DNA from: Aedes albopictus
Lineage: Eukaryota > Arthropoda > Insecta > Diptera > Culicidae
Direction of reading: 5' to 3'
Assembly (NCBI RefSeq): GCF_035046485.1
Contig: NC_085137.1
Span: 454,266,980-454,330,979, forward strand
DNA length: 64,000 bases
Below, one piece after another: positions 45,326 to 56,762 of the stretch (within the stretch, counting starts at the first letter, position 1; each line of letters opens with the position of its first letter). The notes beneath the pieces are model-generated. The model did no database searches and was not told the origin of the DNA. It saw only the letters and a program-made list of their open reading frames with translations. The position numbers and the translations under genes are program-made.

Positions 45326-45558
45326 CGACACCAACATTTCAAAAGGGCGTAACTGCTTTTGGAATCATCACCTTCTTTTAAAGCTGTGGATCATGTGTTA
45401 TGATTTCCATGTTTTTCACAACAAGTACCAGTTGGGAAAAACTCTCCTCTTTCCGACAACCACGGTGGTTTGAGTATAAGGGAGGCAGTACGACCTACAG
45501 CTTTGAAAGAAGGTATTACTTCCAAATGCAGTTACGCCCTTTTGAAATGTTGGTGCCG
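45326..45558. mobile_element. Small TIR element with AATT duplication
   Basis: The ends CGACACCAACATTTCAAAAG and CTTTTGAAATGTTGGTGCCG are inverted, and pairing continues through GGGCGTAACTGC. AATT is duplicated (45322-45325 and 45559-45562) and removal restores ACAATTTAGTTCG of the satellite. At 233 bp it is non-coding. Confidence 0.85.
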
Positions 45559-46024
45559 AATTTAGTTCGAAAATCACTCCCTGCGTGGCGCTAGTGTTCT
45601 TAGCAGCTTCCAGTTCAGTCTAAACGTCTTACATCTCGCGTTCTGAACATCTTAGAAGGATACTGTCTTGCGAAAAGTTACTCAGCAGACTGAGAGCTTT
45701 CAAATAGAATACAATTTAGTTCGAGAATCACTCACTGCGTGGCGCTAGTGCTCTTGGTAGCTTCCAGTTTAGTCTGAACGTCGTATATCTCGCGATCTGG
45801 ACCACTTAGAAGGATAAGTTACTCAGAAGACTGAGAGCTTTCACATAGAATACAATTTAGTTCGAGAATCACTCGCTATGTGGCGCTAGTGCTCTTGGGA
45901 GATTCCAGTTTAGTCTGAACGTCGTATATCTCGTGATCTGAACCACTTTGAAGGATACTGTCTTGGGAAAAATTGATCGAAAGACTAAGAGCTTCCGCAT
46001 AGAAAACAATTTAGTTCAAAACGG

Positions 46025-46395
46025 AATTTACTTCAGGATTCCCTTGTGAAATTTCAGTAACAATTCCTTTGGAAAGTCAAAGAAGAGGTTACCGTCTTGA
46101 GGGTGCCTTCAGCTATTTCATCATTCAAACGTATTTGGAAATTGCTTTTTGAAATGTTCTGAAGTTTTTTGAGAACTTTTTGATTTTTGATGATTTTCTT
46201 GAAAACACCTTGATTAATGGAAATTCTTTAGGTAATTCCGATGAGATTTTCTCCGACCATACCATTGTATTTTTTTCGTAAGAGGAGTATCTAATTGCAT
46301 TTCCAAAGTAATAACAAACGAAATTCTGTAAGGATTTTCTAAAGGAGTTTCCAATGCTGAAAGAATACTGAAGAATCCTCTGCAAAAAAAAATTA
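46025..46395. repeat. Degenerate 11-12-bp array remnant
   Basis: GGAATTTACTTCAGGATTCC-like phrases with 11-12-bp spacing and strong drift, of the same style as 18100-20524. Confidence 0.5.
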
Positions 46396-46545
46396 TCAGA
46401 TGCACTCATAAAGTATCTAGCTCCCAGTTTAATAGTATTTAGCAGAGTTTAGTAAACAATTATTCAATCAGTAGACATTCCGCCCAAAAATATATGTAAT
46501 GCCAAAAAATAAACATGAAATGAGCTCACCAATTTTAGGGTGAAT
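46396..46545. repeat. Solo unit of the 160-bp GAGCTCACC repeat
   Basis: AGTTTAATAGTATTTAGCAG, AGTAGACATTCCGCCC and AAACATGAAATGAGCTCACC follow in the same order as in 36430-37384. Confidence 0.72.
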
Positions 46546-48497
46546 TGACATAAAATGAACCATTTGAGTCAAAGTTAGTGTTTTTGTTAGTTCGATAGTT
46601 CGGTGAACAGATGTTTTTCTCCATTTTTCGTCATTTTCCTTTCACTGTTCACTCTGTTCACAACCCAGTCGGGCTAACAGCAGTGACAGCAACCACTCCT
46701 CAAGTCAAGAGGAACGAGCCTCGATTGGTCGTCCACAACCGTTTGTGATTAGGCAAGCATTACTGATAATCGCCGAAGGCAACTGCCACCACCGACCGCT
46801 CGATCCGCATAAGTTAGCGCTGCTAGAGGAGCTAATGGGAAAGCGATAGCGGCGATATAGCGCTCGAGTGAGTCCATGCGACATCATCGGCGGCGGATGG
46901 ACGGACCCCGGCAAAAACAAAACACAAAAAGACAAAAGGAAGCGCTTCTGAGTCTCTTGTGATTGCGTAGCCCTCCGGGGTTCAGTCGATAGCACACCGC
47001 ACCGTAACAGGAAGTTTCGGGGGACGAAGTGACGAGGTAGCGCAGCGGTGGTAGTCGGTACAATCTCGCTCACAATTGGCTGTAATTGAGATTGCCAACG
47101 AGATTGAATTTGCTTTCGGAACTGGATCGACATAGCCCGGTGGCCATGTCCGGACTCCACGCTGATAGTAAGAGCTTTTTTTTTGAGAATGTAATACCGA
47201 TAACCAGTGGGGCTTGTGGTGATTGCAATATTGTTCTTGGTCGACCTGCACGTGGTTGACTTTGGTATGTACGTAGTAAAATTTTCCATGTTGATTGAAG
47301 TTTAATACGATGCAAATGAGGTTGCCCGGAGGGTGTGGTGTACATCAAAAGGTATTTGGATGGGAAAAGTTTGCAAATTAGACAATGTAATGCTTTGGCA
47401 GCTGTGTAAAAAAAATGGTTTACTAGTGGCTGAATTGAGAAGTTAATTACTTCGGAATAAGGTTCTTGGTGCCCGTTTAGTTGAGCAGAACCTCGCGAAT
47501 ATTAACGAATAAAAAAACTTTAAAATAATAGGGTGGAACGAGCTCACCAATTCCAGGTGAGCTTGTTCCGTCTTATTATTTTGTTCATTTTCTATTATTT
47601 TTGAACAAAACAACAACATGAATACTGAAAATTATGCAGTATTATTTCTGCAACGGAAGAACTAGGTCACTGCCATTGGGTGGTGGCAAAACTCCACTCC
47701 AAAATACCTCAAGTGGAAATCGGTTCCTACCGGAAACGAAAACGAAACACCCACCGAATCAATCGCTCAAAGTTTTCCACCCAGCTAGAGAGCATCAGCT
47801 GCACGTGGTTTCGTGTTTCACTCAACTCTGCAGCCAAATTTGATTGATACCACCACCTCCTCTCTGCATATCACACACCGCCGTGGCAGTGTTGTGTTAT
47901 AGGAAAAGTTTTCGTTCACTTGCTCGACCTTCGCCCTCACCCCCACCTCCCCAACTGTGAATAAATGTTTGATGAATTTATTGCTGCGCATTCAGTCGAG
48001 ATCCGTTCTTGAACCTCGCCAATGCACACCCAATCATCCAGCCAGAGTTGTGCACACGGTGGTGCGGTGTTTCGTGCCACCAGTTCAATTGTTTCCTTTT
48101 TGTTTCGGGTAAAAGCGTCCGACGTTGACGTCGTATGAAGTATGAAGATACGGGTAATGGTGGTGGAGATGATGGTTACAAGGCGACGGACGGTTACAAG
48201 TGTAAGAAAATTTGAACAATGACATGGCACACCGGGTTTACCGAGTTGCTCATGAAAAGAATTGTAAATTTGATATCGCTGTGCTCTGGAAGTTGACTGC
48301 GGAAAAAAGCTGCGAGTTGAATGAGAATAAAGTGAAACTGTAGTTACCATTCAAGGTGTGGTTTGTGTTGTTTTTAGGATACTCAAAAGCTTCCAAATTG
48401 AATACATAGATACTCTGTTATTTAACTTTTAAAAGAGAAAATTGATAAAAAAAATTAAAACCATTGTATGACAATAGTATAAATGATATTACTATAA
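46546..48497. other. Mostly unique sequence; no gene recognised
   Basis: GC-richer islands lie at 46660-47050 and 47880-48250. The 194-codon minus-strand frame at 46705-47289 has low-complexity composition and no domain. A perfect-arm hairpin lies at 47535-47569. Confidence 0.4.
47524..47580. repeat. Hairpin GGAACGAGCTCACC / GGTGAGCTTGTTCC
   Basis: Fourteen-base arms with one mismatch face each other across a 7-nt loop, and AATAATA/TATTATT extends the pairing outside. It is a back-to-back pair of the GAGCTCACC motif. Confidence 0.8.
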
Positions 48498-48519
48498 ATA
48501 GTATGATCCACGTCATATA

Positions 48520-49990
48520 CCCTCCCCCTGGATATTCAATCTTGACGCGATGGGAGGGCTTAACCCATTAGCACTTTAGTGCCAGTTTATTCACCACCGC
48601 TTGGACTTTGAGCTAGATATATCTGGCTTACGAGTTGAGCGCAAGTGAAGGAATCGGCCGTAAATGCTAATGGGAACCAAAGGAGTATCCGTAGTGCATT
48701 TATCACAAGTTTAAGACAAGTTATAATTCAGCTTACATAGACCTAATCTTTGTATTCATTGAATTTTCTCAAATTTAACAATAATTGTTAAATTTAACGT
48801 AACGCAAGAGTGGGTAGGGGAGGCCTCTGCGTTACACTCATCATTCATTACTTGAAATCGAAAGTACACAGGACAGGGGACGCTAGGATAAGTTGACTTA
48901 TAGCCTTACAGATTAGATTCATTACAATTAGAAAATTATGGACTGATTAGGTAAAGATAAAACTGTTGATTATAGGAGTTTATATTTGTATTTCTTATTT
49001 TTATGGGTTTTGTGAATTTATAAAAGTTGACAAATAATCATTATCATTTTTATTTTTGACAAAAATCAGTTGACTGGACTTTTTTGTTTTTATATCTTAG
49101 ACGGTATTATTCCACTGATCAAAAAAAGCAGGAATTTAGTTAGGACTTAGGAAGGTTGACAATGTAAAGGGTTATGATGGATATAATATTACTTTGGACT
49201 GAGATGATCACAGATATGCAGAAGACGACTAGCGAAATTAGGAACACAATTTGATACATTATTGACTATATTTTGACAAATAGGGTTTGACAAATTTCTT
49301 TACAATATCGAATGGAAGCTCAAAAAGTGTTATCTAACACTAATATGAGAGTTATTTGGGGATGATGCTGGTACTGTCAATGACTAACATCGGTTATTGA
49401 CACTACAATTGGTAATCAGCTTGAAATAATTTTCAGAATGTATTATAAAATAATTGAGGATATTATCTGAATATTGTTTGGGGAAGCTGTCAGAAAAACT
49501 AGTTGCCCATATCGGCTAAAAACGCTAGCTCTGGTAGCTGTCTTCGAATAATTTTCAGAAATATCAAATGTTTAAAAATTAGCTACAAATTTTTTTTTCT
49601 TTTTGCTCTTTGTATATTTCTTAAGAATAGTACTCTGAAGGCGTTAACATAGACACCCTTTTTTTTCTTTTTTTATCTCTGAATGTTGTCCAGTGGCCTC
49701 GGAGATTTTTGATTATTGAAATATTGTTCAATTATCAAATCATCTTTGGAGCTTCCATTCGATTAAAACACTAGTGTGATGGGAAAAGTTAAAAACAGTA
49801 TTTTTAAAAAACTACTACGACCCAATGCTAATTACTACACACTTTGCTCAAGTTGACGACATCGTCTAGTCCATCGTGAGTATTGGTCCTAGTAGGGGGA
49901 AAGTTGGGAAAGGGTCCAGGCTTTGCTATCAGCTGTCCTGCAGCTCCACCTGGTCACTCTTCAAAAAAAAAAAAAAAAAAAAAAAAAAAA
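48520..49990 (+). mobile_element. Poly(A)-tailed retroposed segment, 22-bp TSD
   Basis: ATAGTATGATCCACGTCATA plus two further bases is repeated exactly at 48498-48519 and at about 49990-50011. The insert begins CCCTCCCCCTGGATATTC and ends TGGTCACTCTTC followed by about 28 A. A long TSD and an A-tail mark target-primed reverse transcription. Across 1.47 kb no open frame of note and no reverse transcriptase motif was found, so it is either the 3'-untranslated end of a 5'-truncated LINE or a retroposed non-coding transcript. The source is not recognised. Confidence 0.85.
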
Positions 49991-50011
49991 TAGTATGATC
50001 CACGTCATATA

Positions 50012-51194
50012 GCATAAATTTCGTAAATTAGCATAAGAAGGTGTCTGAATAATGACCGGAAAAAAAAAGGATAAAATCATCGTTAGTATACAGTAGATTT
50101 TATGTACTCTAAATATTTTGATGCCAAATGAATAGTTAAAGACTTAACGTCTGCAGTTAAAATGGTAGCTTTTTCACACGAACAGAATTACGACATGTGC
50201 ACTGTCATAGCCAGTCTTGCGCAAACTAAAAGGCTGTTATATTCAATAAACCAAACAAGAAACAGTAATGAATAAATTTATTATGGGAAAAATCATTCGT
50301 GTTATCATAAACTGGAATATAAATCGATGATATGACAAATCATATTGATGATAGCAGTTATTGTTTTGGGGGAGTTTTGATAATAGCTGAAATGGTTAAA
50401 GTATCATTGTCATTTAAAAATGCCAAGTTTCTCGAACAACAATAATTTTGCGGGATTATACGTGTTATGAGAACTTTAACATCTTCAACTTTATGATAAC
50501 TTTAACACAACTTTAACATCGACCTCATCTAACATTCTGCTTCGACGAATAGTGAAAACAAAACGGATATATTTCACCAACTCTGCTTTATGTGAATCGT
50601 TGTTTACATTCGCGAAAATCATCAGTAACCGCGGAGAAGTTGCGAAAGAAAAATCTTCTGGATGAAAACGAAACTTTGCTATTATCAAGTGCGTTAATTC
50701 GGCACTGGTAACGAAACAGTTTTACACTCTACCGTAATTTCGCCCCATTTTATTGCTTAAACATTGAAAATATCCTTCAAAATAAGTATTAATTGTCTAC
50801 GTAACAGGAAGATATTATTATAAACCATTCAAGTATCTTTGAATGTATCATTATCGTAAGTGTTATGATACTGTAAGTATTGAATAATGTCATTATTTTC
50901 AATTTTAATTTCCAAATCATTACTATTAAAAGTTGTGTAGTTACCTTTCCACGAATGGACGTCTTATAATATGAACGATAGCATGAATTGTAAATTTCTA
51001 TCCTTAATGACTTGGCAAAATTTATCTTTTTTTTCTGATGTTTACAATGATGACCTGCATCGTTGACATTCTGAAAATATGTGATTCACGATTCATGGAA
51101 TATACGATAACATAAATTATCTTCTTGTACCGACTTTTCGAACCTTCGAAGCAGAATACCCTCTTCGAATGAGTGTAATTAGGTTTACCTTTTA
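50012..51194. other. AT-rich sequence, nothing firmly recognised
   Basis: TTATGATA and TATCATAA phrases in both orientations (50280-50520, 50820-50890) suggest old palindromic elements, but no boundaries could be set. Confidence 0.4.
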
Positions 51195-51365
51195 ATTCCG
51201 CCCTAATTTGCTTATCATTTAACAGATACGCGTATTTCGACTACCATTTGTTATCTTCCTCAGTGTCAATTATCCACTACTGATGGATAACTGACACTGA
51301 GGAAGATTACAAGTGGTAGTCGAAATAAGCGTATCTGTCAAAAGATAAACAAAATAGGGCGGAAT
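51195..51365. mobile_element. Long near-perfect hairpin, about 80-bp arms
   Basis: The left arm starts ATTCCGCCCTAATTTG and the right arm ends CAAAATAGGGCGGAAT. The arms pair through ACAGATACGC, TTTCGACTACCA and TTCCTCAGTGTCA to a short loop near 51280. Weaker pairing continues outside (GAATGAGTGTAATTAG against CTGATTATACTCATTC). It is best read as a MITE or foldback element; a transcript would form a long stem. Confidence 0.82.
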
Positions 51366-52053
51366 GAATAGGTACAAAACTGATTATACTCATTCGGAAA
51401 ATAATTTATCTGAAAACTATAAGCTGTATCATAATTATATGATTCCGCTACATTCAAATAATTTCATATTTATGTTTTGTTGTTGTTGTGAAGCTGAATC
51501 TCTTTCACGACGGACACGAGTCATACATAACCAAAAGTTTATAGAAAATCATAATCTTTATCATATTCGTATGGTATCATTCCATTAAATTCTGGCAATC
51601 GAAATTCTCAAAACCAAGGCTTATTTCTGTTTGAACCATCTTAATTTAAATGCCTTCCAACATAACGGTATGTGCTCCACTGTAGCATAATTTCGAAAAT
51701 AATGTCGCGTTTCGAATCATCAAAAAATTAACATCGTCGCTGCAGCAACAGCAGATGACAAACTATTCAGCCACATTGCTTTCGGCATCTGTGTATTATT
51801 GTCATTGTGCTAAGTCAGTGTCACAGTCGAAGCAAAAATTCTTCCCCATCCTGTCTTGTTTGCTTCCTCCACGTAGAAAAGCCAACTAAAATAATTGTGT
51901 GAGTAATTCAACTGGTTATTGACTGAAGTTCACTTGTTGAAATTTGAAGAAAATAAAATAAAATTTAAAATTCTTATGTAAAGTTTGAAATTTAAAGGCA
52001 CAAATGTGTTGAAAATGGACAAATAGAAACAAAAAAGTAAAAAAAAATCGGAA
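51366..52053. other. No recognised feature
   Basis: AT-rich sequence with no supported gene or element. Confidence 0.4.
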
Positions 52054-52126
52054 TTCGGGTGAGATTTGAACCCACAGCTTCCCAAGCTCCCCAGGGCGCG
52101 TTAACCAACTTTGCCATATCGCCTAC
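52054..52126 (-). other. tRNA-like sequence with T-rich 3' flank
   Basis: In reverse complement there are an A box TGGCAAAGTTGGTTAACGC and a B box GGGTTCAAATCTC. The acceptor and anticodon stems are poor. A T-run follows directly, as in the other tRNA-like copies here. SINE head or tRNA pseudogene. Confidence 0.6.
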
Positions 52127-52920
52127 CACAACAGAATTGATTTTTCCTAGGTTTTTCCATTTCAATTTGACCAATTTTTCAACAAATGTGCCCATGGAGT
52201 TCAGGCTTTACATATCTAACATACTATTTGTTAAAAAAAAACCTTTTTTGATAAAAAAAAAAATGCGAATACATTTTTAAAGCACGAGGACAATTATTAC
52301 CGGTCATTTCTATTTGTATTCATCTAAATTCAAAATATTTTTTTTAGAAATTTCAAATGAAACCAAAACCTATCCCCCACTCCAGAAGATCATTCCAACG
52401 GAAAACATAAGACGTTGCACCGCATTTTCTTCGGATGGGGGCCTGCCCCCATATCCCGAAAAGGCTAATGATGCTCCCCTGCTTTTCGGTTCATTGTTGG
52501 TGTTGCCAAGGTGGCGGCGTTGTTCGTTGTTCCTTCCTTTGACTTTATGGGCGGATTGAATGGTGGAGAAGCACAAGCGACACAAGCACTGGAATTTCGT
52601 TTTCTTTTGGAGGAATTTTGAATTTCTCGCGTTGGTTTTGAAGTTACCAGGGGATGTGGTGGATGAGTGATAATGCTGCAGTCGAGATGTTCCTTTCAAC
52701 GTGCGCCGGCAGTTAGCGCAGCGCGCGGGCGGACTGGAATCACATTTGCATGCGCTTCCTTGGTAGAAGCAGGAAATCATGCAAATTCACAATTCGGAAT
52801 AATAATGTAAATTTGGGTCTTTGAAATGTGTGGAATAATATGCCACATTGGAGGGGCAGTAGTGGAGCGTCTTACTCTCGAGTGGACTTGCAAATGGGTC
52901 ATTGACTAGACGTGCTAGTA
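52127..52920. other. Mostly unique sequence; no gene recognised
   Basis: A 136-codon minus-strand frame (52370-52780) has CKC and C..C pairs near its start but no recognised domain. It is not annotated as a gene. Confidence 0.35.
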
Positions 52921-53030
52921 TGATTTGTGCCGGATTTGGATTGGATTTGGATTCCATTTGAATTGAATTTGGATTGGATTCGGATTGAACGTAGATTGGA
53001 TTTGAATTGCATTTTGAATAGATTTTTATT
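52921..53030. repeat. Degenerate GGATTTGGATT repeat
   Basis: GGATTTGGATTGGATTTGG and related hexamer/pentamer mixtures run for about 100 bp. Confidence 0.7.
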
Positions 53031-53185
53031 GCGTTCGGTAACTAGCTATCTCTAGAAGCTTTTCGATTAAAGTTCATACTCATACAGCCTCGGGGAACTA
53101 CGGTCTATCAAGTAGTGAGTTCCATGACTCTAAAGGTCTCCCAGAATTTCCTTAAGTAATGATCATACAATTTACAAGCGTAAGC

Positions 53186-55880
53186 AGTCTAAATTATCTT
53201 GAAGCCCTTCTGAAACCTCGTGATATGCCCTTGAAACCTCAGAAAACTCTTCTGAAACCTCCATAAAACCACCTGAAGTACTCCTGAAAGAATTTGAAAC
53301 CCATTTAAAATTATCTGAATTCTGCTGAATTTATTTTTTTGAAAAGCATTGAAACGCCTTTAAACCCCACTGAAGTTATTCTGAGAGCTTGTGATGAAGC
53401 CCCCTAAAACCCTCAGAATCCCTCTGGAACCATCTGTAGCGTCTTCAAATTCTCCCAAAGTTCAACAGAAAGTTTAGGCGACCCCCTAAAACTCCCTGGA
53501 ACCTCTCTGACACCAGCTGAAATGCCTCTGAAGCCTGTGAAACTCCTTAAAACTACCCTAAAAACCTTTAAAATCACTTAAAACCTCTGTGAACCCCCTT
53601 GAAACCCCCTGAAACCTCTTGAAATCCCATTTGAAACTCCCTGAAAGCCCTTGAAGCTCACCAGCTCTGAAACCCCCTTAAAACGCTCTGAAGGACACCT
53701 GAAAGACGGCGCAGCCCCTCAAAACCCATGGGAACCTGACTAAGACTGCTGAAAACCTTGAAACGCTTCTGAAACCCATTGAATCTCATCTGTGATCTTG
53801 TTGAGCCCCCTAAAGCTTCCTGGAGCCCTCTGGAATCATCTTAAATGCCTTGAAACGTCTCAGAAGTTCATTTGAAAGCATGTGTGGCCCCCTAAAACCC
53901 CCAGGAACCAGCTGACACCAGCAGAAACGCCTCTGAAACCTCTCCGAAGCCCCCCTGAAAGTCTGTGAAGGCCCCTGAAAACCTGTGAAATCTCATAAAA
54001 CTTCCGAGAACCCCTATAAAAACTCCTGAAGCATCCTGAAATCTCCTTGAAACATGTTTATACTGGTCGAAGCCCCTCTGGATCTCCCCTGTCTTTAAAT
54101 CTACTAAAACTCACTGAAACGACCTGAGTTGTCGTGAAGCCCTTCCGTAACATCCATTGAAACGTAATCTGTCTGGATCTCTCCTGATACTCTCGTGAAA
54201 GCCTCTGAACCCCTTAAAACGTGCAGATACTCCGTGAGACATTTTGAAGCTCTTCTGAATCCCCTTGGAACGCCCCTAAAGCTCGCCATGAATTCTGTGA
54301 AGTCACTTAGGCCGATGCAAATATTTAATTTGTTTTATGTCACCCCCCCCCCCCTTCAAAAATCCCAAAATATTGAAGGGGCGAAAAAAAACATGGCGTC
54401 CCATGACTCCATTTTCAATAGATTTTTTTTTTACAAGCAACTATTTTTCAATAGTTGAAAAATATTTTTTCAATAGTTGGTAAAATTTGTAATTTTTCAA
54501 TAGTTTTTTTTTTCGGTTGTTCCTTATTAATTTTTGTCCCCACCCCTCGTACCCGATGAGAGGTCTCGGACATAAAAGAAAAATAATATTTGCATCGGCC
54601 TTATTACTCACGAAAACACTTTTAAAACCTCCTGAAGCCCCCTTAAACGTCTTGAAATGCCTCAGTCTCCTCAAAACCTTATGCAAATCCCTGAAATCAT
54701 TCTCCCCTGAGACTTTCCCTGAATTGCTTTGAGACGTCTTCAAATCGCTTTAAACCCCTCCACAAGTTATCCAGAAATCCCCTGAAGCCCCCTAGAACTC
54801 CCCGAAGTTCATCTGAAAGTCTGTACGGCCCCATACAGCCCCCGTGATCCCCGCTAACACCAGCTGAAGTGGCTCTGAAACCTCTCTGAAGCCCCTTTAA
54901 TGTTCACCTGACAGCTGAAGCCCCCTGAAGCTACCATGAAGCTCACCTGAAAGCCAGTGAAATCTCCTAAAATCTCCGAAGATCTCTATGAAATCCCCTG
55001 ATAATCCAATTGAAACGTTTTTATTATAGCGAGGGTATTTTCTGAAAGCTTCTGAATACCCTTCAAACCTACGAAACATATCTGAAATATCTTGAAGCGC
55101 TTACGAAACACCGCTAATCGCCCCATGAAACGTCTTAAAACGCCTCTGAAGCTCTCCCGAAACTCTCGTGAAAGCCTCTGAACGCCTTGAAACCTACAGA
55201 ACCTCAATGATACGTTTTAATGCCCTTATGTAACCCCACGAAACGCCCCTGAAGCTGACCATAAAACCTGCGAAATCTTTTAAAACCTCCGGGAACCCAT
55301 ATGACACTCCCTGTAGCCTCCTGAAATATCATTGGAACGCAGTTTTAAGACTACGACCCACTCTCTCCTGAAAGCCTGTGATCCCATTAAAACCTAGGAA
55401 GACGACCTTGAATGTCTTGAAGCGTTTCCGAAACACAGTTGAACGCCCCTGAAACATCCTGAAAAGCCTCTGAACCTCTCTGGATTTCTCCTGAAAGCCC
55501 CTTGAACCCCTTGAAATCTACAAAAACTCCATGAACCAGTTTGTATTTCTTCTGAAACCCCTTGAAATGCCCCTGAAACTTTTTATATATCCTGTGAAGT
55601 TCCCTATAACTTTCGGAAACACTCCTGAACCCTCCTGAAATCTTCCTGGATCGTCTTAAAAAGTCCCCTCGAACTCCTCTGTAACCCTCTGAAACTTTCT
55701 GAAATCTCCCCTCGAAACTCCAGTGAAAGGCTTTGAAACGTCTTTAAAACCCCCTTCTCAAGTAATCCTGGAAACCCTTGAAGTCACATGAAACCTGGCA
55801 TAAGCCTTTTGAAGCCCCTCTTAATCGCCTCTGAAATTCCTCTGAAACTCATTTGGACGCCCTTTGAAACCCTTCTTAAT
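53186..55880. repeat. Degenerate 11-bp array (CTGAAACSCCT type), second locus
   Basis: It has the same word set and order of long phrases as 37385-40690: AGTCTAAATTATCTTGAAGC matches 38940, and CTGAAACCCATTGAAT near 53770 matches 38115 and 39705. It is interrupted by a TTA-flanked element at 54310-54600. Confidence 0.8.
54310..54600. mobile_element. PIF/Harbinger-type MITE, TTA target
   Basis: The ends GGCCGATGCAAATATT and AATATTTGCATCGGCC are perfect inverted partners. TTA flanks both sides (54307-54309 and 54601-54603), the usual three-base target of PIF/Harbinger elements. The interior has a C-run and TTTTTCAATAGTT repeats and no coding capacity. Confidence 0.86.
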
Positions 55881-56190
55881 CCTAGCCGTGCATTAGGCTC
55901 ATGTTCCAGACAGAAACGCTGAGCGTGCACTATGTCAACAGGGCCGAGATGAGCGTCAGCTATTGCACGAATAAGGTTGAACTCTGCACGACTTCAGTTT
56001 AATATGTCCTAGCCACTCTCTTTCCTTAAACACTTTTACAATCTTGAAATCTGTTCACCTTCCGGGAAACGAGTAGCGAGTAAAGTTAAAGAAAGTTTAG
56101 AGCGTGTTTTTAAAAAAATGTTCAATGTTAAGAATGTTAAGAATCCCCAAGAGTTGAGTGTTGAGTATAGATCATCGATTCTACAAGAGT
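55881..56190. other. No recognised feature
   Basis: About 300 bp of unique-looking sequence between two blocks of the 11-bp array. Confidence 0.4.
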
Positions 56191-56762
56191 AAACGGTCTG
56201 GAACTTTTTGAATTTCTTCTGAAACCTCTACAGAACGTCTTACAACCGCTCTGAAATCTCCCTGAGGGTAGTGCTCCAAAATGTATTTGAAAAAACTGTA
56301 GATTCCCTCAATTCCTCTCTCAAGATCCCCTGAGACCCTTCGGAATCCCCCAATACGCCTCTGTAACCTACTAAAAATCCTCTGAAACTTCCTCAGATAG
56401 CTCCGAAAACACCTGACCTGAATTCGCCTCGGATTCTCTGTAACGTACTTAAGAGCCTCTGAAATCTTCGAAAACAAATCTACATATAACGCCTCCAAAA
56501 TCCTTGGAAAATCCTCTGAATCTTCCTGAAATGCCTTCGAATTCCCCCTAAAACGTCCCCATGTAACGTGTTTGAGGCCCGAAAACGCCTCTGTAACACC
56601 TCTGAAACACGCTAAAAATCCCGGGAAACTTTCAGAAATACTACCGAAAACCCCCTGAAACACCCTCTGACTTCATGAAGCGTACCTGAGACCCTCTAAA
56701 ACCCCAAAAACGCTCCTGTAACGCCTCCGAAACCTCCGGAAAATACTTTGAAATTTCCTTAG
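56191..56762. repeat. Degenerate 11-bp array, third block
   Basis: CCTCTGAAACTTCC and CTCTGTAACGCCTC words at 11-bp steps. Frames on the minus strand here are by-products of the repeat. Confidence 0.7.

Larger units (their letters stand above)
40905..46020. repeat. 154-bp satellite, interrupted by three insertions
   Basis: GTTCTGGACCACTTAGAAGG starts units at 40918, 41072, 41226 and 41380, then at 43018, 43172, 43326, 43480 and 43634 (diverged starts in some), all 154 bp apart; further partial units lie at 45262 and from 45563 to about 46017. Units also contain TTTAGTTCGAAAATCACTCA and CTGCGTGGCGCTAGTG. Monomers are very similar to each other. The insertions at 41429-43017, 43782-45253 and 45326-45558 can be removed to restore intact monomer sequence. 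No coding frame. Confidence 0.93.

Noticed and set aside
46705..47289. 194-codon minus-strand frame
   Set aside because: Low-complexity serine, threonine and proline runs, no domain, overlapping frames on the same strand.
52370..52780. Cysteine-containing 136-codon minus-strand frame
   Set aside because: Cysteine spacing does not match a known zinc finger and nothing else supports a gene.
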